In this document: piece after piece, positions 1 to 11,460 of the stretch
Layout: the number at the start of each line of letters is the position of its first letter
Position numbering within the stretch: the stretch's first letter is position 1
Origin: Lanius collurio
Taxonomy: Eukaryota > Chordata > Aves > Passeriformes > Laniidae
Reading direction: 5' to 3'
DNA: 64,000 bases
Assembly (NCBI GenBank): GCA_020086605.1
Contig: JACBWW010000040.1
Span: 2,691,185-2,755,184 of the forward strand
The notes under the pieces: model-generated
Told to the model about the DNA's origin: nothing
Databases searched by the model: none
What the model saw: the letters and a program-made list of their open reading frames with translations, nothing else
Made by a program: the position numbers and the translations under genes

Positions 1-238
1 GGGGAGGGACCCAGGGGAGGGACCCAGGGGAGGGACCCACGGGGAGGGACCCACAAGGGAGGGACCCGCGGGGAGGGACCCGCGGGGAGGGATCCACAGG
101 GGAGGGACCCACAGCGGAGGGACCCGCGGGGAAGGACCCAGGGGAGGGACCCACGGGGAGGGACCCACAGGGGAGGGACCCACGGGGAAGGACCCAGGGG
201 AGGGACCCGCGGGGAGGGACCCGCGGGGAGGGACCCAG
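1..238. repeat. G-rich minisatellite, about 17 copies of a 13-16 bp unit
   Basis: Tandem units of GGGGAGGGACCCA with optional C, CA, CAG or GC at the end fill the left edge; the first base of the window already lies inside the array, so the full length is unknown. Units vary at single positions (GGGGAAGGACCC, GGGAGGGATCC). Paired GGGG and GGG runs sit one base apart, so the plus strand fits G-quadruplex spacing rules throughout. The ACCC and GGG blocks also allow hairpins. Confidence 0.95.
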
Positions 239-3200
239 GGCAGGTCCCAGCGCTGTCCAATGTACCCTGCAGGCTGCAGGACAGCTCTTCCCAGGGATGG
301 ACCTGCTCTGCTTGGAAACTGAAACTCTGAGGACTGGGAGCAAGTTTCCAGTGCATGTGCCATTTTACACTTCCCCATCCCAGCCCTTCTCTTTGCTGGT
401 AAAGGGAGGCCACACAATTTTCCGTGGATTAGCAGCAAAGGCAGTTGAAGTTTTTCTAAGTTGCTTTTTTTTTGTCTCTGAGTAAAACCTTCTTCATCCA
501 GTTTATAGGTGAAGCAGACGATGAGCAACACAAACTCAACCTTGTTCTTACAGCATTATAAAGCAAAACTTGAATTTATATCTAGCTTTAACTTGCTTTC
601 ACAAGCAAAACCACACACAAAATACAACCTTTCTTCTTGACAATAACTGACAATAAAGCCTATCCTCCCCTACTTAGTTACTCTTCAAATTTTAGATTTA
701 AAATCTTAGTAGAGATACCTGACTGATCAAAACACAGAGCTGTTCCATGCTAAAGGAATGCAACAGAAATGGCCATCAGTAAAGCTCAGATGTGAACGAA
801 TAAACACACATCTGTAGCATAAACCTTTGTCTGTCAGGAAACACCTCAGTATATCCAAGTCTTTTGTGCAAATTGAATCATTCTTCTCATAATAAGTCTT
901 ATAAAATAAAATAATTAGAGCTGATGGTATGAAAGGTAAAATTCACTTCTTGTTTCTGCAGATGAGTGGTTACTAGATTGTCAAATTTCACTCTTTAAAA
1001 GAGGGTCAGCTTATAATTTATCATCATGATTACAGTCTAAATTTCTCTTTTAAAAATTTAATTTTCAAAAAAAAAAATTCCTGAATCAATGAAATACAAA
1101 TGTAAAACATTTAGACTGAACTTCCACAATCTTTTCTTACTTTTTGTTATTAAATATGTATATAAAGATCTATGTGTATCTGCCATGAATGCAGCAGTAC
1201 TCACTATTACTCCTGATTTGAAGGCACACAGTGCCACTCAGAAATCTTATTTCAACTTTAGGTCACCAGTCTGGGGTAATTGAAGCTACTTTGGAATAGC
1301 CTAAACCTGAGCTAGGTGGCCATTTAGAAGGGGATGCTGAGGACCAGAGAAGCCCTTGTGGGGTTGATTGGAAAGCTTGAAATTACTGCAATCTAGTGCT
1401 ACTGTATTCATTCAGAGGAAAAAAAAAACAGCCAAGATAAATCACTTTTTTGTTGGAAAGAGCCATTTAAGAATCTTCTTTGACAGCTAATCTAAACCAC
1501 AAGAATTATTCTCCTACAGAGACCCATTTCACAGACAAAAATTAGGTGCAGCAATTTGGAGGGTATCCCATATTTGTTTTCATGTGCACCAAGAAAGCTT
1601 CACACCTGTCAGTAGAGTAATTAATCTCAATTCATCCTTTGCTTCAGAAATGTAATGCCTGTCTCTTTCATTAGAGAAGTTCAGGCCAGTTCTGCTGACA
1701 CCATTTAAAACCCTCACCCTCAGTCTAATTTTTAATCAAAATGTGTGCCATAGGTCCTGCTGGAATCTCCGTGAATTCTGTGTTGGTCTTCTCACAGAGG
1801 TGGCACAAAAAATGGGTTATTTGAGTGCTTCCCAGCACCATTTCCTTCCCTTGAAGGACTTGTGACCTGCCCAGGTTTTTTGTCAGTATCTAAATTCAGA
1901 GCAGATGAGCCTTACCTCCAGTCCTACACCTACTGCCCTTGGAGTATTCTTCAGCTCCATTATTTCATGGCCCCCTTAATTCATAAAAATTCACTTTAGG
2001 ACTCATAATTTAATTCAAGTGAATTAAACAGTGCAGCAATGTGAAAAGATGAAAGTCTTGGAAATGCAAAGTCTGAGGAAATGCAATTAGAGCACCCCAC
2101 TTGACCAGTCCTTCAGATGGCACTCACTGCATTTGCACAAATCCACACAAAAGCAGGAAAAGGTGAAAAGGATGAAGTATTCCCAGGATGGCAATATTCC
2201 TGCACTGCCAGTTAGCAGCAGCATTAAACATTAACAAATGAGCTGCAGAACACTCTACACTTCCATGTAAGTGCGAGACTGAGACCCAAAAACCCCACAA
2301 GGCAGTGAAATGTTATCTGAGGTAGCAGTAATCTTTTTTTCAAGAAAGGAAGCTGAAGGAAACCCAGGCACAAAAACACAGGTTAAGTAACAGCCATTTT
2401 CATCTAAGACACTGATGATGTCTATCAGTGCCCCAAGAATGCCACCAAAGAAAAAGAGAAAAAGAAGATGGCATGATTTCAGCCACTAACTAAAATGAAT
2501 TAAAACCTTTCAGAAATGCAGAATGAGATGATTACAGCCCACAGTTGTCTGCTGTTTATAATACCAGATGATTTTCAAATTATAAAAAGGGTGAATACTC
2601 AACACCCAGAATGCTATAGAAACACCTCATGGAGAATCTGGATGTCATTATAGGTAACATTTGCAAAAGGGCATAACTCACTGAAGTACTTCAAAGATGG
2701 TGTTTGAGTTTAGAATTTTACCTTTCTCTATTTAGGAACTCTACAGGTCTCTATGCTGTGATGGATTCGTTAGGAAAACAAAGCACTTCTGACCACATAA
2801 TGACCTACATGGTGAACTATGCACCATATTCTCTAGTTTATGGTGTTAGAAATCAAATTTTCAGTCTAAATAAGCCCAAATACCCAACTATTCTAAAAGA
2901 TTGATTTGATATGTTGGATGTTTTTAACACACAGTAGCCTAAACCAACAAATATGAAAGCTCAGTGTATCAAAAAGACAGATACCAGCTTGAAAGTTACT
3001 GCACTTAATCAGTGATTTAGAGTAAAAAAGAGAAAACTTCTATCTCCAAATATTAATTTAAAAAAAAATTAACACTCCCCCCCTCAAATAGTCCATGTAA
3101 AAATAGAAAAATCAGGAGAAATTGCTGCCATTTATGAGCTGTTTATCCAGTCTCCTTGTTCAGCAGCTTTTCATCATTCACACTGCTTGTCCTATGGGCA

Positions 3201-6200
3201 CGTCCCTGTTCCTGTTACTTGAGAAATCCCTGTGGCCTGTTCAGATGTCCCTGCAAGGCAGGAAGCACCAGCTGCAGGGATCAAGAACACCCTGAAAACG
3301 ATTGCAACTTTTCTGCTGCTGAATTGTGACAGAAGCAAACCCAAACCACTCCATGGGGCCTGTAACAACAGAGATGTTTCAACAGCACTTCACCTCGAGC
3401 TGCCAAGAGAGCTTGGCAGTGAAAAAGTACAAATTGGGGAAGAACAAGGAAAAAGTGGAAACTGGGAAAGCCTCACTTCTGGCAGCTCAGAAGAGAAACT
3501 GCTTCATCTGATGGGCTGAGATCCAGGGAAAGTTCAGGCTGCTCTGAGCTCTGTGAACGAGGCAAAGCAGCTTCACTGAGGCTCCGGGGCCGTTGGGTGC
3601 CTCTGGCTGAGTGTCCTGAGGAAGAGTGGCCAGGGACAGAAAATCCTTCAGGAAAATGCATTGGAAAAGAAATGTTTGCAGAGCAGGTACAGGAGAGAGA
3701 GGGAAACCACCGCGTTCTGTATCAGTGGTGAACCCCCAAAAAGGGCTACTTTCTATTCAGGCCACAAGCTGATCCCAAATATTAACATCGCAACGTGCAA
3801 TGAACTGCAAGGGATCAATGACATAAGTGAACATAACTCCACAGAAATAATCCCCAAATGTCACTTCCAGGGAATTGAATCCTAGGTTTTTACAGATGGA
3901 TAAGAGAAACTGAAACCCAACAACAAGTAAGCAATTTCAGTGGATTTAAGGAGTCAGAGGGAGGTCAAGGACAACATTTGGTGTGAACATTGTATTCTGA
4001 ATCAAAGAGGGAAGTGCAACACACAGGGCAAAAAAGAATCAAGGTGGGGCATGATACAATTGTGGGTTAAAAGTTGGTTAAGAGGCAGTTAAAAGATAGA
4101 TTAGAAATTTTGTTTCTTTACTAATTAACAGGCTCAAGAGACAAAGAATGCCCCAAAATTCTGCATCTAATTGCATATTAAGGATCCCTGTAACTGCAAC
4201 AGAAGCTGCTAAGTATTTAAAACATTTCTAAAAGCTATGATGTGAAATGAGTAAGAAATATATAATGTGGAACTGCTGCTGGATATTGCTCCCTTTTCTC
4301 CTGAGCTGGGATGAGAAGCCTGACAGGATGCTGGGGAAAGGCTCCCCTGAGAGCTGGTGTCCCAAGAGCCACCCTGGTGGTAACTAACACGCCAGGACTG
4401 CACAGGCACTCAGGAAAATCATGGTTTGTGGACGAAAGACTCAAGTGTGAGTGACAGGAAGAGCAGCAAGAGCTGCAAATAGAATTGAGAGGGCCAGCTG
4501 AGGAATATCGTGGAATCCTGTGTCTGCTGAGAGGGAACTCCTGAGAGGGAAACGAAGGTATTGAGTAAGAGCAATTTGTAGTTCACATATCACAGTAATA
4601 GTGGGTTGCACAGAGTATGGGATAGTAGAGATCCTGTTAGGATTATCCAAATACTTGCTCAGGAAAATGTAAATCTGGTAAGACAAAAGGTGGAGTGGGA
4701 TCAGTTACTGCTCTGAAGGCAGCTTTTCATATAAAACATAGGCCAAGCTGTGACTCTTCACATGACATGAATAATACACTTCTGATTTTCCCTGCTGTGT
4801 TATTAATATTGCAGTGTGTCACAAGCCTGTGCACCAGACAGTAACTGCCCAGCTCTTGGAGGGAGAAACAGAAGCCTTGACCTGAAAAGCCACCACAAAA
4901 GTTATTGGAGAACACTGCTTTTGGTGGAAAACGATCAGCAAGTCAGGACAGAAAGAACATTCCTCAGTGCCCTGTGCACAGTGAGTAACATCATCTGCAA
5001 GCGAGGCACAATGAACCCAACAAACCAATACAAAATGTATTTTCTCACAATACGTTATCAGCTCTAAATGTAACAATTTGTCTGAGCTAGGAAATCCCAT
5101 TATTTTTTATGATACACCTAACAGTGAGTGAATCTGATTGAAATGGTGAGGGAAGGGTGACTGGGGGAGCACTGACACAGCCAAGGTAATCACTACAAAG
5201 CTTTGGTACTCCCAGGTGTAAAGAAGATAAAAATGTTGGGACAGTGCCCTTCAGGAAAAGATAAAAATCAAAGGAGAACACAGGAGTTCAAATCACTGGA
5301 GGGTGTTGATCAGTCAGTAAGTGTACCTACACAACTCTACAGCTGGGCAAGGGATGGTGGATACAGAGTAATTACACAATTGGGGCAGCAAGCAGTCAGC
5401 ACATCTTGTCTGCACAAGCAAGAATTGCCCACCAGAATACACCACAATATAGCAGAAAACTCAGTGCAGGAACAGAAAATGTTTCATTACTGTATCAACA
5501 CAACAAAGAGTGAGGAACTGTGAAACTATCACTGTTAATCTCAACTTTGGTACAAGAAGCTCTCAGTGATGGAGTTTTCCCTTTGCCCCATACCAGATGG
5601 GGCAGGTGGGGAGGCAAAGGCATCCAGATAATCCCAGGAAGCAGGAATGCTGGAATAATAAACATGAAGGCAAATTAAAAATGTCGTTTCCAATTAGAAA
5701 AATGGAAGAGGAATGTGATGGGGAGAATGGAAACATTTGTTTCACAATGAACAGGAGGTTAAAAATAAACAGTGCTAGGCAGAATGGTTTATGCAGCTCT
5801 AGAGGTAATGATTCCATTAAGAGAGGAGATTCTGTGCATTAATTGGGAAGCCACAGACATAATGAATGCAGGATGACATTTTGATACTTCACTTGTCTTC
5901 TCTCCTGCCAATGCATCTCTCTGCTTTGCAATCTGCCACTACTGACGATGTGTTAATCTTTGGGGTGAGGAGATAAATCTGTTTGAGCCCTTTCTGAAAA
6001 GCAGGTACCTGTTAAGAACTGCAGAGAGCCTCTCCTTGGAGGGAAGAGCCACTGCAGTTTGCTGAGAAGAGGATTTATCTAGCAGATAATGCTCAGTGAA
6101 ACCCTCCATAACTTCCTCCTATATTTACTGTCTAATTTGCATTTATATACCCCTTATTATCTGAACACCTCAAAACCTCCAATGTGCTTAACCTAACAAA

Positions 6201-6823
6201 GCCCTTACAAAATTCAAGGAGCATGAGGGCAGTTTCATAAGAGATAAGCAGGGATGATGGTGACTGGAGCTGGAAGGTTGGGACACAGATACTCAGGGTT
6301 TCTACAGGGTGGAAGGAAGGAGATGAGTCCATGAATCACTGCTCAGCTGCTACCCCACACATGCTCCAACACAGCTCCTTCCTGCTGGGAAAAGCATGGT
6401 CAGTGTTCTGTGTTGCCTTCTCTTGACCAAACCTTTGATTCCCATCAGTTGCCTGAGGTCCCTTCCCCTGTGCCATTTTGCTGCATTCACAGCCAAGGAA
6501 GGCTCCCAGCCGGGCAGGCAAAATTTGTTCCCCATTTTTTGTCTTTGCAGAAGGGAACCAGAATATTAAGCAGGCAATTTTACAGGATAGGAGAAAGAAA
6601 AGAAAGAAAGTAAAAAAAAAACCCAAAGGTTTGAATCACACTGTAATTAACAGAGAGGTGATCATGCCAGTTTGGAAGTCACTAATATAATTTTATGATA
6701 TTAAATTTTCCATCCTGCAAGGCTGTGAATAACTGTAGTTCAATAGATGTATCCAAAATGTACATATCAAAACTAAATCTCTAAAATTACAGCCTATGTA
6801 TGTCCCTAATTTAGCTAGTGAGC

Positions 6824-6843
6824 ATGTGTGCATATGCACACAT
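6824..6843. repeat. 20-bp perfect palindrome
   Basis: ATGTGTGCATATGCACACAT reads the same on both strands without a spacer. Alternating purine-pyrimidine steps across the centre could adopt Z-DNA, and the halves contain POU-like ATGCA and TGCAT words. No nearby gene feature explains it. Confidence 0.8.
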
Positions 6844-8061
6844 AGCCAGATATTTACTATTACATATATAAAACCACATTTATTCATCAACATAAACAAA
6901 TGGATTATATCTATTCAATTTCCTCATAATGTGACTAAAATTCACGCTGGCCAGGAGGGGTTACTGAGGTTACAGGTAACAGCTTGGCTCCTAAGTAATG
7001 CTCCATTTATTAATCTTCAGATGTCAGCAGACATTTTTTACTGCCCTGTGGGGACCAGGAATCAGTGTCCTGGATCACAAACCTGTGGGCCCATTCAGCA
7101 CCTTTGAAGATGTTATTCTCAGTGTAACTGGCTATCAGATACACTGTAAAACATGGCTGTTGTGATGTGCTTTAGGGTATCTGCACATTCCTACAAACAT
7201 TTTGTCTGTTCTATAATGTGCATTTGCAGAGCACATTTTGATAGGGAAAAAAAAAAAAAGTGGGTGATGTTATGGTACCACAGAAATCAGCTTTCCTCAT
7301 TTTATCTCTTCCTAATTGAGGGCTGTTTCTGTTGCCAAGTGAGGTCTGGGCTTCCTTGATGTATAAATCAAGGGTGTTTGTTGCACTAAAACTGGCATGC
7401 AATTGCTTGTCAGCAGTCACCTTGCTTTAAAAAACGAGTGAGAGAAATCAAAGGAAATGTAGAATATTACTGGAGACTGTCTTTGACGATGAATAAGAGT
7501 GTGTGAATGGCTGATGAGGTCTGAAAAGGAAAAACACCCAAACATACAGGGAAGGATTTTGATATACAGACATTTAGATTTAGGCATGCTGAAAATATAA
7601 GCTAAAAAGTTTTCCATTAGATGAAATTCAGTCTTTACTCTCTAAACACCATTTGTATGTGTTTGGCCCTCTGAAAACAAAAGCACAGCAGCGGGGAGCC
7701 TTTTCCCAATGCTTTTGTGCCCAGGATATTCAGCTTGGGCTCTGCCTAAGGAGACTAAATCGCCTCCTGTGCAGTGGGAAAGTGGCCCCAGCTCCTCTGA
7801 AATGGGCTGATCTGGATTAGGCAGCTCCCTGTCTCTGGAACTGGAGCTGTTCTATGCCTGGAATATTTTCCACACATCTTTGTAACCTGTGTATCACCTG
7901 TTTTATCTGATGGAAGATTTCCCCAGTCAAGCTCACAAATATGCAGATCACATCATGGCACCTCTTTAACACCTCTCCCCTTCAGGCTGCTCCTTCAAAT
8001 GAGATTTTTAATCTAAAGGAGATGCCACTCCCACAGGTACTTGGAGATACTCCTTGAAATT

Positions 8062-8262
8062 TAAGAGCAGCAAGTGATGGCAAAGAGGAAGAGGGAAGAT
8101 GAAGTGTAAGTAAATAAAGTCTACAGAAAGAGTAGGAGAAAGAAATTACATACTGTGAAAAGAAGCTTGATGCAAAGTGGAGAAGGACAAGTAGGAGAGA
8201 AGGTAAAATGGAGTAAAGTGGGGAAATAGAAAAAAGGAGAAATAAAAAAGGCTGAGAAACCT
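8062..8262 (+). repeat. Purine-rich tract of about 200 bp
   Basis: The plus strand here is overwhelmingly A and G (blocks such as GAGGAAGAGGGAAGATGAAG and AAAAAAGGAGAAATAAAAAAGG), so the PLCB1 pre-mRNA is C/U-rich over this stretch. It is low complexity without a fixed unit. Confidence 0.6.
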
Positions 8263-10689
8263 CCTTCCATTATCAGCAGGGTAACATTATGCCTGATAAT
8301 CCTCTTTAGTGAATGACTTCATTTCTATAAACCAGGAGCCAATCTGGAGAGCTGAGTTGATTGAATGAACCAAAGCTGAGATTTCCTGACCCATACTCAG
8401 TAGATTTAAAAAGAAGAATTTTTCTATCACATGAACATCAAAACTGCTTTTTCTTTCATTTCTTTTAGGGAGTAAGGTAAAAAGAACAAATACCATGAAC
8501 TTTCACCTCCCTCATGATTTGGAAAACTCAATGTTATAAGACTTGGTTACGATGTTAAAAGATAATGTTAAAAAGTTTCAATTTTGCCCTGACCCTTCTG
8601 GAGTTGGGGCTCCCGACCTAACCACATCTGGATTAGGCCTCCCCTTTCCAGGCACATCCATTCACTCAGCACAAAGCTTACACAACTCTGGGACTCCACA
8701 AAAGGGATCATTTTCAGGTACAAAGCTGCAGTTTAGGTGCTTAGTCACACTCCACATTCTCTTGGCAACATCTCCTTCCAAACAAGGGCTGAATAATGGG
8801 AATTTACTGAGTCACTCCAGTCCAACCTATGGACTTGTCATCACCCACAGCTCCTGGATTATGCAACTGCAGCAATCCTGTGGAACTCCTCTGTCAGAAA
8901 ATGCTGATTTGTTGCAAGTGAGTCACAGGAGAAATTTAATGAAAAGTAATCTTTCCAGGGAACATCTTTCCCAGCTATGCTGCTACTGACTCCAGAGGGC
9001 TGCCAGACCTTTGAAAGCTCACCCACACAGCACAGAAAACAACGTGGAAACGGGGCTGAAATGTTTCTCTGCCACTTTCTCTCCCTTCTGGATGTGCAGG
9101 GCTTGCTTCCCCTACCAAGCTCAGTACTCTTAACCTCCTGGGAAAGAGACTGCATCTCAAAACAACAGCATTTTCTTGTTGTTATTTTTGTTGTTTCTAA
9201 AAGGAAAACTCCTTCCCCAAAACAGGCTATACATGATTTTTAATACACTCTTTAAATCAGCTACAGTTTTGAAACTCTTAACACCAGTTTTTTTATTTGT
9301 TACCCTTTCTAACAGTACATTTGTCATCCTAAAGGGTCTCAGTGTAGGATGAACCCATCACCCACCTTGTCAGCTAAAGCCACTTGCATGACTTTCCATC
9401 AGTGCCTCTGCTTTGCAGGGTGATTCTGCACAAAAATATTGTCACTCCCCTGACAAATGACTTGCATACACAAAGCTGTTCATACACTACCAGCTTTGCA
9501 GGACCACTGATTTTATTTCTCTGTTCATTAAAGAACACATTTTTCCCCCCATTTCATGCATTTTAAAACATCTCTCTAATGAGTTCACATACTAAGCATT
9601 CATATTTCTTTCAACACTTTTCCATTAGCTGTGTCAAACTGAATCTCATGTCATTTGTCATGTTGCACTGAAGGTCTGATAATTAAGAAATATGTTGCTG
9701 CTGTAGCTGTAATGATGAGCACAGGAGTACCTGGTTGTGCCTCTGTGGCGTTCCTGGCTCAGTCTGAGAGCAATGAGTGTGTCCGTGGTGCTGTGTGTGC
9801 ACTGTGAAGTGTCTCTGTGTGCTGCCATGCATTCCAAACACACCCCATGCATAATTCAGCCTGTGTTCTATCATGGGTTTTCCTGGAGTGCCAGCCTAGC
9901 TCATGAAGAGGGGAAGGGGAGTCAACAGCTTGTGGTGCCCTGTTGCTCCCTGAGATTTAGCATGCAAAGCACTTGCCTTTGCAGAATCACAAATATTTCC
10001 ACAGCACAGACCTCTCTGGGCAGGTTTAAATATTGTGCAGTCTAAGCTAAACAACCTGGCACAAAATGTTTGCAGTCCCTGGCTTCTTAAATCTTTTAGC
10101 ATCACTTTTAGTAGTTTTCTCCTCAGAGACCACGATGTTAACACACCAGTTAGTTCTGTGCTCTTTCCTCTCACAGGCAGTTCTACCTGGCTGGCCACCT
10201 GTCCCCGCTCTGGGAATTTTTGCTGTGGAAAGCAATCAATTTGGAAGCACAGGGAGTGCAGGAGGGGGTCACAGGGGTGCAGAGACTAAGTGACAGCTGG
10301 AATTCAGCCCTAACCCCAACACAGGAGCTCTGTGGGTGGGCAGGGAATGGGACAGTGCAGGTGGAAGCGTTTGAGAGGCCACAGAGGAGAGGTGAGGGGC
10401 CTTTCAGTGTTACACTGTTCACTCCAGGCATTTTCTTGTCATCCTTAACCACATATAGTACCTAGAGGAGCATCTTCTGCACAGAAAACATGCTCTCCCA
10501 AGAATGTTTTCATTCTGAAATGGACTTTGCAGAAAGAAGCTATATATTAATTTTTCACACCCTTTCCCCAGTTTTATCTATGGAGAAACACGCTATGCTC
10601 TTCTCTGCATAGGAAGTTTTGAGAGGCATCAGCTATTCACAGATGTTAAAATTAGAAGTTAGGTCTGCTTATGGAAATTATATTTTTTC

Positions 10690-10876
10690 CAGAGAAGTTG
10701 TGGATGCTGCCCAGAGAAGCTGTGGATGCCCCATCCCTGGAAGTGTCCAAGGCCAGGCTGGATGGAGCTTTGAGCAATCTGGGACAGTAGGAGGTGTCCC
10801 CTCCCATGGCAGGGAGTTGGAACTGGATGGTCTTTAAGGAACCTTTCAACACAAACCATTCTGTGACTCTGTGTTA
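10690..10876 (+). mobile_element. CR1 LINE 3'-end fragment
   Basis: This matches the CR1 3' terminal region: CCCATCCCTGGAAGTGTCCA, AAGGCCAGGCTGGATGGAGC, GGTGTCCCCTCCCATGGCAG, GGAACTGGATGGTCTTTAAG, ending in the octamer tail ATTCTGTG ACTCTGTG. It is heavily 5' truncated with no reverse transcriptase. At the 5' end a 17-bp word (AGAGAAGTTGTGGATGC) recurs 22 bp later with one mismatch. Confidence 0.9.
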
Positions 10877-11334
10877 CAAAGGGAGAAAAGGTAGTTTTCA
10901 GCTTTTAGTGTTTACTCCACAGCTGATCATTGCAATTCACGACTTCCCTTTTCTCCCTTTAACTGATCTGCTTTCTGACTCAAATTAAGAATTAGAGAAG
11001 CAGTGCAGTATTGTAAAATCTGTTACCCTACAAATGAAGCAATTCCCTTGCTTTTAACAAGTCAGTCTGTGTGCACATGGGGTTGTTCTGGAACAATGAC
11101 CCAGCTCCAAGGGAACAGGGTCTGTTCCCTCAGTTTGGTGGATCCTCACAGCACTGGGCTTTCATGAGCTGGGAACACACATTTTTTTATCTGCATGATG
11201 GTGAATAACGACCCCTTTACTGCTCATTAGTCACACCCAGTTGAGCTGCCACCCAGCACCTCCAGGGCTGTGCAGGAGCTGCCGGGGTGCTGAGGAGCAG
11301 GATGGAGCCGCTCCTTGTGCTGCCACAGCTGGCA

Positions 11335-11460
11335 CTGGAAGCAAAGCTGGATTCCAGGCTGCATTCCAGCAGCCTGGCCCACTGGGAGGTGTCCCTGCCC
11401 ATGGCAGGAGGTGGAACGAGGTGGTTTAAGGTCCCTTCCAACCCAACCCATTCTCTGCCT
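11335..11460 (+). mobile_element. CR1 LINE 3'-end fragment (second copy)
   Basis: This contains CCCACTGGGAGGTGTCCCTG, CCCATGGCAGGAGGTGGAAC and TTTAAGGTCCCTTCCAACCC, followed by an ATTCTCTG tail, all diagnostic of the CR1 3' end. It has the same orientation as the copy about 460 bp to the left, is opposite to PLCB1 transcription, and is 5' truncated. GC-rich sequence from about 11225 to 11335 may be a more diverged part of the same insertion. Confidence 0.88.

Noticed and set aside
8543..8989. 148-codon plus-strand frame
   Set aside because: No motif, no codon bias signal visible, no adjoining exon-like sequence.
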